Source of the DNA: Kiritimatiellota bacterium
Lineage (GTDB): Bacteria; Verrucomicrobiota; Kiritimatiellia; RFP12; UBA1067
Length of the DNA: 37,004 bases
Reading direction: 5' to 3'
Assembly: GCA_009778475.1 (NCBI GenBank)
Contig: WRJS01000024.1
Span: 1 to 37,004, forward strand
Below are positions 1-7,398 of this stretch, piece by piece. Position 1 is the first letter of the stretch. Each line of letters starts with the position of its first letter. The notes beneath the pieces were generated by a model that saw only the letters and a list, made by a program, of their open reading frames with translations, made no database searches and was not told where the DNA came from. Position numbers and translations under genes: made by a program.

Positions 1-2428
1 GCGTGAAGTCCCCCGGCATGTTGACGAAGGGGTCGAGCGTCAGCAGCCGCCCCGTGTCGGGCACGATGGGCACGAGCCAGCCGCCGGGCAGCTGGCAGAG
101 GCTGCGGAAGACGTTGCCGGTGCCGCCGTGGGCCCCGGTCAGGTTCATGTCCGCGATGAGGTTGCCGCCGATCAGCGTGAAGGCGTTGGTCTGCGCCTCC
201 GTCCCGCCCCCCTGCGTCCACTCGACGACGAGGTGCGCGTCCCACGGCGCGGCGCTCGCGGGCGCGCCGGGGGCGGCGAGCACGTAGATCATCTCCCCCG
301 CGCCGACGGGGGCCCCGGCGGCGAGGGCGTGGTACGCGCCGCTGGCGTCCCTGCGCCTCGGGGCGAGGCGGCTGTCGCAGGAGGTCATCACGGCGGGGGT
401 GCTGTGGTGCGCGGCGTGCGCGGGGCAGGGGCAGCACGCGCCGCCGCCGGGCCCGCCGTGCGGGGGGAAGGCGATCTCGCCCCAGCGGAACTCGCGGTAG
501 CGCGGGAGCGCGCCGCGCTCCACGAAGGTGGCGAACGGCTCGGCCCCCCCCGCGCCGCCGCCGGGCTCGGGCGGCGGCTCATGGGCGTGCGGGCAGGTGT
601 GGCAGCCGGTCCACCAGACCCCGCAGCGGGCGCAGTACCCCTCCGTCGCGCCGGTCTCGGGCGGGGCGTTGGTGGAGGGCCCGGGGCGCGCGCAGTACCA
701 CACGGGGCAGCTGTTGGAGACGGCCGCGGGCCAGCCGCCGGGCGTGAACGCCACGGTGGCCGTGGAGGGCCAGTTGGTCTCCCAGCCCGCGCTCCTCGGC
801 AGCAGGGCGGGGTTGTTCGTGACGCGCAGGTCCCCGTAGGCCCACACGAACTCACCCTCGAACGCGGGCGTGACCTCCGCCTCGGCGGGGTGGGCGTCCG
901 GCGAGTGGAAGCAGACGTGGCCCTGCGGTATGGTGACCCTCGGGACGCCCGCAAGCCCCCACAGCCCCGGGATCCAGTATTCCGCCTCCCAGAAGAACGG
1001 CGGGCCCTCGGGCGGGCCGCCGCCGCCGCGCGTCGGGGGGGACTGCTGGATGAGCACGCAGGGGTCGTCGGAGGTGATGGTCAGGTCCAGCCCGCCGAGC
1101 GCCCAGCCGGGGGTGACGGTGATTGTGCCGCTGCCGTCGCGGGGCAGCCACACGTCCCATGACCCCGCCTCGCGCAGGAGCACGCGCCGCGCGGAGGGCC
1201 CGTCGCCGAAACGCAGCACCGCGCCGGGGTGCGCCACCGCAGTGCCCAGCGTGACCGTCACCATGTGCCAGTCGTACGACCCGTCCGCGTGCGGCTGCGG
1301 GAAATCGTTCCCGTCGTTCGGGTCCGTGCCGAACAGGTGGATCTCCATCCAGTCCGGCCAGCCGTCGTTGTCGCTGTCGAGCGTGAGGTCGCACGTGAGC
1401 GGGAGCTTGTTGATGATCTTGAAAAGCCGGTCCGGATCCCCGCCCGCGTACGGCAGGAACAGGTTATCGTCATCCCCGTTGACCGCGCCGTCGAGGTCAT
1501 GATCAGGGTCGAAGGGAGATATCCCGAGCATGGCGGCGTCCCCGTTGAGGACGCCGTCGTCATTCCAGTCCTCGTCCGGCGGGATGTACGCCTCCACGGG
1601 GATGCCCCAGATGCGTTTTTTCGCGTCGCTGATGCCGTCGCCCGAGCTTGACCGCTGGCTCGCGACCGAAAAAAAAGCTTTGCTCCCGTCCCACCCCGGC
1701 AGGCAGGCGAGGTCCGCGAACGTCACGGTAATCGTGCAGTTCGTGTAATCGTGCGCACCGGTGTGCGGCGGGCGGACCGTCCCGACGAGCTTCCACCCCG
1801 GCCCCGGCCGCGTCAGCTTGGCGGACGCGAAAATGTCGAACGCCCGCCCCGTGCCGTCCAGGTAGGCGGCGAGCCACGCCACGTCCAGGAGGAAACCGCC
1901 AACCCACGGGCGGATGGCCGTGATCATGACGGGGTTCTCTTCGGAGAGCTCCACGCCCCCGCGCAACGGCGCCGCGCCGCCACGCCACGCGCCCGGCGGC
2001 GCGAAAACGGCATCGCGCCAGACCGACCCCGGCAGCACATGCCAGTGATACAGGGCCGCCAGCCAGACGGCCTTCTGGTAGTCCAGCAGCGCGAGCTCCG
2101 CCGCCGCCTCCTCCAGATGCTCAGGCGAGTGGATGCCGCCGGCCGCGTAACCGAAGAACACCGCCTCGGCCGCCGCGTTGCCCTGCTGCTGGCCCTGCGC
2201 CGCCAGCGGCAGCGCCAGCAGCGGCAGCAGCGCGGCCGCCAGCGCGGCCACGCCGGGAGCCCTTCCGGGAGCGCATTTGCCGGGAGCGCAGGGCTTCTGC
2301 CCTGCCAAATGATAGATGCAGGGCGGAAGCCCTGCGCTCCCGGCGTTGCAGGGCGGAAGCCCTGCGCTCCCGGCAAACCTCGCGCTCCCGGCAAACAACC
2401 GATATACGTTCTTACGCATTGAGACCAT
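1..2428 (-). CDS. Large secreted protein with calcium-binding Asp/Asn motifs (partial, 3' end beyond the window)
   Basis: An open frame runs without a stop from ATG 2428 (or ATG 2419, three codons later) off the left edge, giving at least 809 codons. After a basic start (MRKNVYR) come about 50 Gly/Pro/Cys-rich residues encoded by repeat DNA. Then follows a hydrophobic stretch (VAALAAALLPLLALPLAAQG) that looks like the core and cleavage region of a signal peptide. Further in are Asp/Asn motifs of the dockerin or thrombospondin type-3 kind: DWNDDGVLNGDA, DPDHDLDGAVNGDDD and DSDNDGWPDWMEIHLFGTDP. These motifs are known to bind calcium and are common in large surface or secreted proteins of PVC bacteria. 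A Cys-rich patch (CARCGVWWTGCHTCPH) lies further downstream. No enzymatic domain is recognisable in the visible part. An in-frame GTG at 2251 could be an alternative start, but it would leave a signal peptide without positive charges. There is no clear ribosome binding site. The exact role is unknown. Confidence 0.85.
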   Translation of the reverse strand, partial: MVSMRKNVYRLFAGSARFAGSAGLPPCNAGSAGLPPCIYHLAGQKPCAPGKCAPGRAPGVAALAAALLPLLALPLAAQGQQQGNAAAEAVFFGYAAGGIHSPEHLEEAAAELALLDYQKAVWLAALYHWHVLPGSVWRDAVFAPPGAWRGGAAPLRGGVELSEENPVMITAIRPWVGGFLLDVAWLAAYLDGTGRAFDIFASAKLTRPGPGWKLVGTVRPPHTGAHDYTNCTITVTFADLACLPGWDGSKAFFSVASQRSSSGDGISDAKKRIWGIPVEAYIPPDEDWNDDGVLNGDAAMLGISPFDPDHDLDGAVNGDDDNLFLPYAGGDPDRLFKIINKLPLTCDLTLDSDNDGWPDWMEIHLFGTDPNDGNDFPQPHADGSYDWHMVTVTLGTAVAHPGAVLRFGDGPSARRVLLREAGSWDVWLPRDGSGTITVTPGWALGGLDLTITSDDPCVLIQQSPPTRGGGGPPEGPPFFWEAEYWIPGLWGLAGVPRVTIPQGHVCFHSPDAHPAEAEVTPAFEGEFVWAYGDLRVTNNPALLPRSAGWETNWPSTATVAFTPGGWPAAVSNSCPVWYCARPGPSTNAPPETGATEGYCARCGVWWTGCHTCPHAHEPPPEPGGGAGGAEPFATFVERGALPRYREFRWGEIAFPPHGGPGGGACCPCPAHAAHHSTPAVMTSCDSRLAPRRRDASGAYHALAAGAPVGAGEMIYVLAAPGAPASAAPWDAHLVVEWTQGGGTEAQTNAFTLIGGNLIADMNLTGAHGGTGNVFRSLCQLPGGWLVPIVPDTGRLLTLDPFVNMPGDFT
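2261..2393. repeat. REP-like palindromic repeat cluster inside the 5' end of the secreted protein gene
   Basis: The 27-bp unit is a 7-bp stem (GCAGGGC, loop GGAA, GCCCTGC) followed by a GCTCCCGGC tail. Two identical full copies lie in plus orientation at 2318-2344 and 2348-2374. One inverted copy with a single mismatch is at 2279-2305. Partial tails flank them at about 2264-2273 and 2382-2392. In the frame of the overlapping gene each plus copy reads as AGSAGLPPC, so the array lengthens the N-terminus without breaking the frame. A further full copy lies at 2855-2881. Confidence 0.85.
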
Positions 2429-2527
2429 TGTAGCAGGGAACGCCCCCGCGCGCAACCACAACTTCGACCTCATTTCCATACTCCCTCCCTTTCCTTTCAT
2501 CCCGCCCCTCGGCGGCGTCGCCCCGAC

Positions 2528-2556
2528 AAAAAAGACTCCCAATTAAATCGAGAGTC
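2528..2556 (-). terminator. Intrinsic terminator of the structured RNA
   Basis: On the minus strand GACTCTC (2556-2550) pairs with GGGAGTC (2540-2534) across a 9-nt AT-rich loop, with one T-G wobble. Six T residues (2533-2528) follow immediately. This is a classical rho-independent arrangement on this strand only. Confidence 0.75.
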
Positions 2557-2726
2557 GGGAAGGTCACAATTCACAACGATATGAATCCGTCACTTTCGGG
2601 CTCCGGTCGGGAGACCTTTTGTATGATAACGGTTTCCCGACCTGCATCGGGACTTTGCTAGCCAATCGTTGCGGGCTGTGACACCCTACTCTCTAACCAT
2701 GTCCACCTGCCCCTATCTCTAGGGAC
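2528..2726 (-). ncRNA. Structured RNA with its own promoter and terminator: free ncRNA (6S-like shape) or terminator-type leader of the downstream gene
   Basis: The segment folds into one long interrupted hairpin. Its helices pair 2688-2693 with 2550-2555 (6 bp), 2677-2682 with 2563-2568 (6 bp), 2665-2671 with 2574-2580 (7 bp), and 2631-2642 with 2605-2616 (12 bp, one A-C mismatch on this strand) around a 14-nt loop. On the minus strand it is preceded by a good promoter (2734-2762) and ends in an intrinsic terminator (2528-2556). The overall shape, a rod with a wide internal bubble and a total of about 200 nt, resembles 6S RNA. I could not match the conserved 6S sequence, nor SRP, RNase P or tmRNA hallmarks. 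The 5' arm of the terminator is also the 3' strand of the outer helix, so the two structures exclude each other, as in riboswitches. The secreted protein gene starts about 100 nt downstream. The 12-bp helix would be G-U paired on the plus strand, so strand choice rests on promoter and terminator. Confidence 0.6.
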
Positions 2727-2733
2727 GCGCAAC

Positions 2734-2762
2734 AGGATACACCAAACCCCCGCCCCGCGCAA
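2734..2762 (-). promoter_or_regulatory. Sigma70-type promoter of the structured RNA
   Basis: On the minus strand, -35 TTGCGC (2762-2757), a 17-bp spacer and -10 TATCCT (2739-2734). The predicted start is near 2727-2726, just before a small CCCTA/TAGGG hairpin. Confidence 0.5.
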
Positions 2763-2854
2763 GCCCGGAATGAGGGCCGCCGCAAAAAAAAACGGGCGGC
2801 GGGGGCGGCGGGGGGAGGGGCGCGAGGCGGCCGCCTTGCAATATTAGCAACGAT

Positions 2855-2881
2855 GCAGGGCGGAAGCCCTGCGCTCCCGGC
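2855..2881 (+). repeat. REP-like 27-bp palindromic repeat (same family as 2279-2374)
   Basis: An identical copy of the GCAGGGC-GGAA-GCCCTGC hairpin with GCTCCCGGC tail, here in non-coding DNA upstream of the alaS promoter. Degenerate tail fragments (GCTCCCGGCA) follow up to about 2915. The stretch 2763-2850 between the ncRNA promoter and this copy is very G-rich, and I see no gene in it. Confidence 0.85.
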
Positions 2882-2946
2882 AAGCCTTGCGTTCACGGCA
2901 TGGTGCTCCCGGCATTGGGCTGTCTATCATCAAAAGGATGCAAGGC

Positions 2947-2975
2947 TTGACTTCATGTGCGGGTTTGTGTATAGT
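2947..2975 (+). promoter_or_regulatory. Promoter of the small ORF and alaS
   Basis: TTGACT (2947-2952), a 17-bp spacer and TATAGT (2970-2975). This is close to the sigma70 consensus and is the best promoter before alaS. It lies 25 bp before the small ORF at 3001. Confidence 0.75.
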
Positions 2976-3000
2976 ATCACATTTTGAAAGAGGTCACAGC

Positions 3001-3150
3001 ATGGCGATGAATTTCTCAATGGATATGCGGTTGCTCGGCGATGTGCCTGAAATCAATGGGTTATCCCTCCAAACCGGGGACATCCACCGCAATTTCAGGC
3101 GCCATCTTCGTAATCATGGGATTGACCCAAACCGTTTTCATTTTCACTAA
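3001..3150 (+). CDS. Small ORF (49 aa) between the promoter and alaS
   Basis: ATG 3001 follows a Shine-Dalgarno-like AGAGG (spacing 8). It is the first start codon after the promoter at 2947-2975. The product begins MAMNFSMDMRLLGDVPEING and ends in a His/Arg-rich tail (RNFRRHLRNHGIDPNRFHFH). It has no signal peptide and no recognisable domain. It ends 19 bp before alaS, so both are probably on one mRNA. It could be a genuine small protein or a leader ORF whose translation affects alaS. It contains only one Ala codon, so a classical alanine attenuator is unlikely. The frame extends upstream to 2887, but that would include promoter DNA, so 3001 is preferred. Confidence 0.5.
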   Translation: MAMNFSMDMRLLGDVPEINGLSLQTGDIHRNFRRHLRNHGIDPNRFHFH

Positions 3151-3169
3151 CCCACAAGAGATTAAGACG

Positions 3170-4966
3170 ATGAGACTGACCGCAGACCAACTCCGTAGCG
3201 CATACCTGAATTTCTTTGAGTCCAAGGGGCACAAGATTATTTCGGGCGCGTCGCTGATTCCTGAGAATGACCCGACGGTGCTGTTCACCACCGCTGGGAT
3301 GCACCCGCTGGTGCCGTACCTGCTGGGCGAGAAGCACCCGGGCGGGACGCGCTTGACGGACGTGCAGAAGTGCGTCCGCACGGGCGACATCGACGCGGTG
3401 GGCGACTCGTGCCACCTGACGTTTTTCGAGATGCTCGGCAACTGGTCACTGGGCGACTATTTCAAGAAGGAGGCGATCGCGTGGTCGTATGAGTTCCTCA
3501 CGCAGCACCTCGGGTTCGCGCCGGAGCAGTTGAGCGTCACGGTGTTCGAGGGCGAGGGCGACATCCCGCGTGATGACGAGTCCATCGCCATCTGGAAGTC
3601 GCTCGGCATCCCCGAGGGGCGCATCTATGCGTTGCCCAAGGAGGACAACTGGTGGGGTCCGGCGGGGACGACGGGTCCGTGCGGTCCTGACACGGAGATG
3701 TTCATCGACACGGGCAAGCCCGCCTGTTGCGCGGAGTGCCGCCCCGGCTGCCGCTGCGGCAAGTACGTCGAAATCTGGAACGACGTGTTCATGCAGTACA
3801 ACAAGACCGCCGAGGGCGCGTACGAGCCGCTGAAGCAGCACAACGTGGACACGGGCATGGGCGTCGAGCGCACCATCTGCATGATGAACGGCTGCGAGAC
3901 GGTTTACGAGACGGAACTCTTCGCGCCCATCATGGCGGAGATTCGCGCGCTCTCCACGCTCCAGCCCGACCCCGAGACCGCGCTCCGCGCCGCGCGCATC
4001 ATCGCCGACCACATCCGCACCGCCGTGTTCATCCTCGGCGACCCCAAGGGCGGCGTGAAGCCCGGCAACATCGGCGCGAACTACGTCCTGCGCCGCCTCA
4101 TCCGCCGCTCCGTGCGCTACGCCAAACTGCTCGGCATCGCGCCCGGCTACACGCGCACGCTGGCGGAGATCATCATCGCCAACTACGCGCACGTCTATCC
4201 CGAGCTCGACGCCAACCGCGCCACCGTCATCCACGAACTCACCGCCGAAGAGGAGCGCTTCGAAAAGACCCTCACCGCCGGACAGCGCGAGTTCGACAAA
4301 GTCGCCACCGCGCTCAAGCAGCACGGGCAGGCGACGCTCTCGGGGCGCACCGCGTTCAAACTCTACGACACCTTCGGCTTCCCGCTGGAGTTCACCGAAG
4401 AGCTCGCCGCCGAGCAAGGACTCGCCGTTGACCGCGCCGGATACGAAGAGGCGTTCAAGAAACATCAGGAAGCCTCCAAGCAGGGCGACGCGACATTCAA
4501 AGGCGGACTCGCCGACAACACCGTCGCCACCACGCGCCTGCACACCGCCACGCACCTGCTCCACAAAGCGTTGCAGACCGTCCTCGGCTCCCACGCCCTC
4601 CAGAAAGGCTCCAACATCACCCCCGAGCGCCTGCGCTTCGACTTCTCGCACCCCGACAAGATGACGCCCGAGCAGATCAAGCAGGTCGAGGAAATCGTCA
4701 ACAGCGTCATCCAGCGCAACCTCCCCGTCACGATCGAGACCATGACCATCGAGGACGCGAAAGAGAAAGGCGCCGTCGCCCTCTTCGCCGCGAAATACGG
4801 CGAGCAGGTGAAGGTGTACACCATCGGCGACTTCTCCATGGAAGTCTGCGGCGGACCCCACGCCGCCAACACGGGTGAACTCGGCGGCTTCAAAATCCAG
4901 AAAGAGGAATCCTCCTCCGCCGGCGTGCGCCGTATCAAGGCGGTGGTGACAGGGGTGAAGGGGTAG
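3170..4966 (+). CDS. alaS: Alanine--tRNA ligase, short form without the C-Ala domain
   Basis: Charges tRNA-Ala with alanine in the cytoplasm and edits Ser/Gly mischarging. The 598 residues contain the class II catalytic core (start MRLTADQLRSAYLNFFESKGH, then LFTTAGMHPLVPYLLG) and the tRNA-recognition region (KGGVKPGNIGANYVLRRLIRR). The editing domain has its metal-binding HTATH and CGGPH motifs. The usual C-terminal oligomerisation/C-Ala domain is absent: the protein stops about 270 residues short of the common 870-880, and the following DNA does not encode it in another frame. Short AlaRS forms of this size are known, for example in spirochaetes, so this is probably natural. A Cys-rich insert (CCAECRPGCRCG) in the catalytic domain may bind a metal. 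ATG 3170 was chosen because it follows AAGAGATTAAGACG and matches the family start. Codons upstream to 3041 are open but overlap the small ORF. Confidence 0.97.
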   Translation: MRLTADQLRSAYLNFFESKGHKIISGASLIPENDPTVLFTTAGMHPLVPYLLGEKHPGGTRLTDVQKCVRTGDIDAVGDSCHLTFFEMLGNWSLGDYFKKEAIAWSYEFLTQHLGFAPEQLSVTVFEGEGDIPRDDESIAIWKSLGIPEGRIYALPKEDNWWGPAGTTGPCGPDTEMFIDTGKPACCAECRPGCRCGKYVEIWNDVFMQYNKTAEGAYEPLKQHNVDTGMGVERTICMMNGCETVYETELFAPIMAEIRALSTLQPDPETALRAARIIADHIRTAVFILGDPKGGVKPGNIGANYVLRRLIRRSVRYAKLLGIAPGYTRTLAEIIIANYAHVYPELDANRATVIHELTAEEERFEKTLTAGQREFDKVATALKQHGQATLSGRTAFKLYDTFGFPLEFTEELAAEQGLAVDRAGYEEAFKKHQEASKQGDATFKGGLADNTVATTRLHTATHLLHKALQTVLGSHALQKGSNITPERLRFDFSHPDKMTPEQIKQVEEIVNSVIQRNLPVTIETMTIEDAKEKGAVALFAAKYGEQVKVYTIGDFSMEVCGGPHAANTGELGGFKIQKEESSSAGVRRIKAVVTGVKG

Positions 4967-5131
4967 GCGCAAGGAACAGGCAGCGCACGATACCCCGCCA
5001 TGCGTGTTCACGATTCCTGCGATTCGCCGTAAAATACCCTTGCCAATCCGGCCCGCGCCATCTACAATTATCTTTTTGTTTGAAACAGGATTGTACGGGA
5101 TGGCATTCGGGATTGAAATTCGACTGATACC

Positions 5132-5201
5132 GGCTGAACCCGACTGGGATCGACTGAACCCGATTCCAGTCGATTTTAATCGATTTCAGTCGGCATCAGC
5201 C
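5132..5201. repeat. Imperfect CGACTG-rich inverted repeat upstream of the ABC transporter genes
   Basis: Left arm blocks GGCTGA (5132-5137), CCGACTG (5140-5146) and ATCGACTG (5149-5156) pair in order with CAGTCGAT (5167-5174), CAGTCGG (5187-5193) and TCAGCC (5196-5201). An extra CGACTG lies at 5121-5126. No T run follows on either strand, so it is not an obvious terminator. It ends 35 bp before the ABC ATPase start. The rest of the 4967-5236 gap shows nothing else. Confidence 0.6.
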
Positions 5202-5236
5202 GAGGGCCAAAAATTCGCCACTGGAAACTCCCCCCC

Positions 5237-5905
5237 ATGATCGAGCTCATCAACCTCTCGAAGCAGTATGTCGCGGGCGGGGTCGTCATCGACGCGCTGC
5301 GGCCCACGACGCTGACCATCCCGGAGGGCGCGTTCCTCACCGTCATGGGGCCGTCGGGGTCGGGCAAGTCCACCATGCTCAACCTGTTCGGCCTGCTCAT
5401 CCAGCCCTCCACGGGGACGTACAAGATCAACGGCAAGGCCGTCTCCTCGCTCTCGGACAACGCGACCTCGCGCATCCGCAACAAGACCATCGGCATGGTG
5501 TTCCAGTCGTTCAACCTGCTGTCGCACCTGACCATCCTGGAGAACGTCTGCCTCCCGATGCAGTACGCGCGCACGCGGCGCGGCGAGATGCGCAGGCGCG
5601 CCAAGGCCCTGCTCGACCGCCTCGGCCTGCAGGGCCGCTACGGCTCGCGCCCCACGCAGCTCTCGGGCGGCCAGTGCCAGCGCGTGGCCATCGCGCGCGC
5701 GCTGGCCAACGACCCGCCCGTCATCCTCGCGGACGAGCCCACCGGCAACCTCGACGAGAAGACCGGCACAGAGGTGATGGGCATTTTCACCGAGCTCAAC
5801 CGCAGCGGCAAGACCATCATCCTCGTCACGCACAACCCCGCCTACGAGTCCTACGCCTCCCACAAGATCCACATCCACGACGGCACCGCCACCCTCACTT
5901 CGTGA
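5237..5905 (+). CDS. ABC transporter ATP-binding protein, MacB/LolD type
   Basis: A 222-residue ATPase that would energise the permease encoded next. Walker A is GPSGSGKST (residues 38-46), the signature is LSGGQCQR (usually LSGGQQQR), Walker B is [12 protein letters not shown], and the switch His is in VTHN. The length and the [13 protein letters not shown] and DEPTGNLD sequences fit the MacB/LolD/FtsE group. That group drives mechanotransmission pumps for lipoproteins, peptides or antibiotics rather than classical solute uptake. The start follows CCCCCCC without a Shine-Dalgarno sequence. The permease gene begins 133 bp downstream in the same direction, so the two form a unit. No periplasmic adaptor gene (MacA-like) lies next to it in this window, so the substrate cannot be assigned. 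Confidence 0.93.
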   Translation: MIELINLSKQYVAGGVVIDALRPTTLTIPEGAFLTVMGPSGSGKSTMLNLFGLLIQPSTGTYKINGKAVSSLSDNATSRIRNKTIGMVFQSFNLLSHLTILENVCLPMQYARTRRGEMRRRAKALLDRLGLQGRYGSRPTQLSGGQCQRVAIARALANDPPVILADEPTGNLDEKTGTEVMGIFTELNRSGKTIILVTHNPAYESYASHKIHIHDGTATLTS

Positions 5906-6034
5906 GGAATTAGGAATTAGAAATTAGGAATTAGGAATCAGGAGTTCACCATGTGTCATTCATCACCCACCTTTCGCCATCCCCCGTTCTTCATTCTTCA
6001 TTTCCAATTCCTAATTCCTAATTACTAATTACTT
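5906..6034. repeat. AATTAGG simple-repeat inverted pair between the ABC genes
   Basis: About 35 bp of GAATTAG/AAATTAG repeats directly after the ATPase stop (5906-5940) are mirrored by CCTAATTCCTAATTACTAATT-like DNA at 6004-6031. The transcript could fold into an AU-rich hairpin with a loop of about 65 nt. Such low-complexity repeats recur in the window (compare 33365-33399). Confidence 0.7.
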
Positions 6035-6038
6035 CCCC

Positions 6039-7322
6039 ATGTCCCTCTTCGAAACCATCCTCACCGTTTACGCCAGCCTGACGCGCCACTTCATCCGCGC
6101 GTTCCTGGCCATGCTGGGCATCGTGCTGGGCATCGCGGCCGTGGTGGCCATGCTCGCGATCAGCGAGGGCGGCAAGCGCGGCGTCATCGACCAGATCAAG
6201 GCGCAGGGCATCGACAACATCATCGTGCGCAGCATCAAGCCCACCACCAGCGCGAACAACACCTCCGCCGCCACCTCGCGCGGCGGCATCGAGATGTACG
6301 GCCTGACCCGCGCCGACCTCGACCACATCCGCAACACCTTCTTCAACATCGACAAGCTCGTCCCCGTCCGCGAGATCTCCACCGAGATCTACGCCGGCCA
6401 GGTCAAGACCGACATCACGCCCATCTCCTCCACCGCCGACCTCTTCAGCCTCATCAGCTGCGGCATCATCGACTCCCGCACCAAGCCCTTCCGCGACGCC
6501 AACGACGGCGTCCTCATGCCCACCTGCTACGCGGGCATCGACGCGGCCGTCAAGCTCTTCGGGCACCGCGAGCCCCTCGGGCGCACCATCGAGATCGGCG
6601 GCGTCTCGTTCACCGTCACCGGCCTCGTGGAGGGCCTGAGCCAAGGCCGCATCGGCGGCCAGTACAACATCAACAACGCCCTCTACATCCCCATGGCCAT
6701 GGCGGACACCATCTGGGGCACCTCCGTGCGCGCCCGCCGCAACACCGCCGCCAGCGCCACCGAGTACGACCTCTTCTACATCAAGGTCAAGGACCTCGCC
6801 ACCCTGCCCGACACCGTGGACCGCCTCAAGAGCTACCTCTCCATCGCCCACGCGCAGAACGACTACGAGTTCCAGGTCCCCTACGAGCTCATGCACGCCG
6901 CCGAGAAGACCCAGCGCATCTTCACGCTCGTGATGACCTCCATCGCGGCCATCTCGCTGCTCGTGGGCGGCATCGGCATCATGAACATCATGCTCGCCAA
7001 CATCTTCGAGCGCACCCGCGAGATCGGCATCCGCCGCGCGCTGGGCGCGACCAAGCGCGACATCCTCGTCCAGTTCCTGGCCGAGTCCATGGTGCTCACG
7101 TTCATCGGCGGCGCGCTCGGCGCGGGGCTGGGCGTGGCCACCGCGCACGCCGCCGAATGGGTCGCCCGCATGAACGGCGACATGACGATCCAGTCCGTCG
7201 TCACCTCCGAGTCCATCATCATCTCGCTCATCGTCGCCGTGGCCACCGGCATCACGTTCGGCACCTACCCCGCGTGGAAGGCCGCCAACCTCGACCCCCT
7301 GCTCGCCCTGCGGCACGAGTGA
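6039..7322 (+). CDS. ABC transporter permease, MacB/FtsX family
   Basis: A 427-residue inner-membrane protein that partners the ATPase at 5237. The order is one N-terminal membrane segment (HFIRAFLAMLGIVLGIAAVVAML), a roughly 230-residue extracytoplasmic MacB_PCD-type domain, then three C-terminal segments with the FtsX/MacB sequence TREIGIRRALGATKRDILVQFL. The short permease length and four-helix topology match half-transporters that work as dimers. The family exports or extracts lipoproteins, peptides or drugs by mechanotransmission. The substrate here is unknown. The start ATG has no clear Shine-Dalgarno sequence. Downstream, a separate promoter serves the next gene, so the ABC pair probably ends this transcription unit. 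Confidence 0.93.
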   Translation: MSLFETILTVYASLTRHFIRAFLAMLGIVLGIAAVVAMLAISEGGKRGVIDQIKAQGIDNIIVRSIKPTTSANNTSAATSRGGIEMYGLTRADLDHIRNTFFNIDKLVPVREISTEIYAGQVKTDITPISSTADLFSLISCGIIDSRTKPFRDANDGVLMPTCYAGIDAAVKLFGHREPLGRTIEIGGVSFTVTGLVEGLSQGRIGGQYNINNALYIPMAMADTIWGTSVRARRNTAASATEYDLFYIKVKDLATLPDTVDRLKSYLSIAHAQNDYEFQVPYELMHAAEKTQRIFTLVMTSIAAISLLVGGIGIMNIMLANIFERTREIGIRRALGATKRDILVQFLAESMVLTFIGGALGAGLGVATAHAAEWVARMNGDMTIQSVVTSESIIISLIVAVATGITFGTYPAWKAANLDPLLALRHE

Positions 7323-7342
7323 GACACGCCGCAATTATAGTG

Positions 7343-7371
7343 TTGCCATGCGGGGGCGGAAATGTTACACT
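7343..7371 (+). promoter_or_regulatory. Promoter of the Gfo/Idh oxidoreductase gene
   Basis: TTGCCA (7343-7348), a 17-bp spacer and TACACT (7366-7371). The start codon at 7399 lies 27 bp downstream with a good ribosome binding site. Confidence 0.65.
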
Positions 7372-7398
7372 GCTGGGAATTCTTGGGAGGGTACTATC

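Noticed and set aside
128-1162. Plus-strand open frame of 344 codons opposite the secreted protein
   Set aside because: It is the exact in-phase complement of the minus-strand gene, which carries clear calcium-binding motifs. The plus product is Arg/Gly/Ala-rich without any motif.
2528-2726. Identification of the RNA as a ydaO (c-di-AMP) or c-di-GMP riboswitch, SRP RNA, RNase P RNA or tmRNA
   Set aside because: None of the conserved sequence blocks I know for these families can be found, although cdaA in the window made a c-di-AMP switch attractive.
3041-3169. Longer N-terminus for AlaRS from ATG 3041
   Set aside because: The extra 43 residues are not AlaRS-like and overlap the small ORF. 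The family start MRLTADQLRSAYLNFFE begins at 3170 with a better ribosome binding site.
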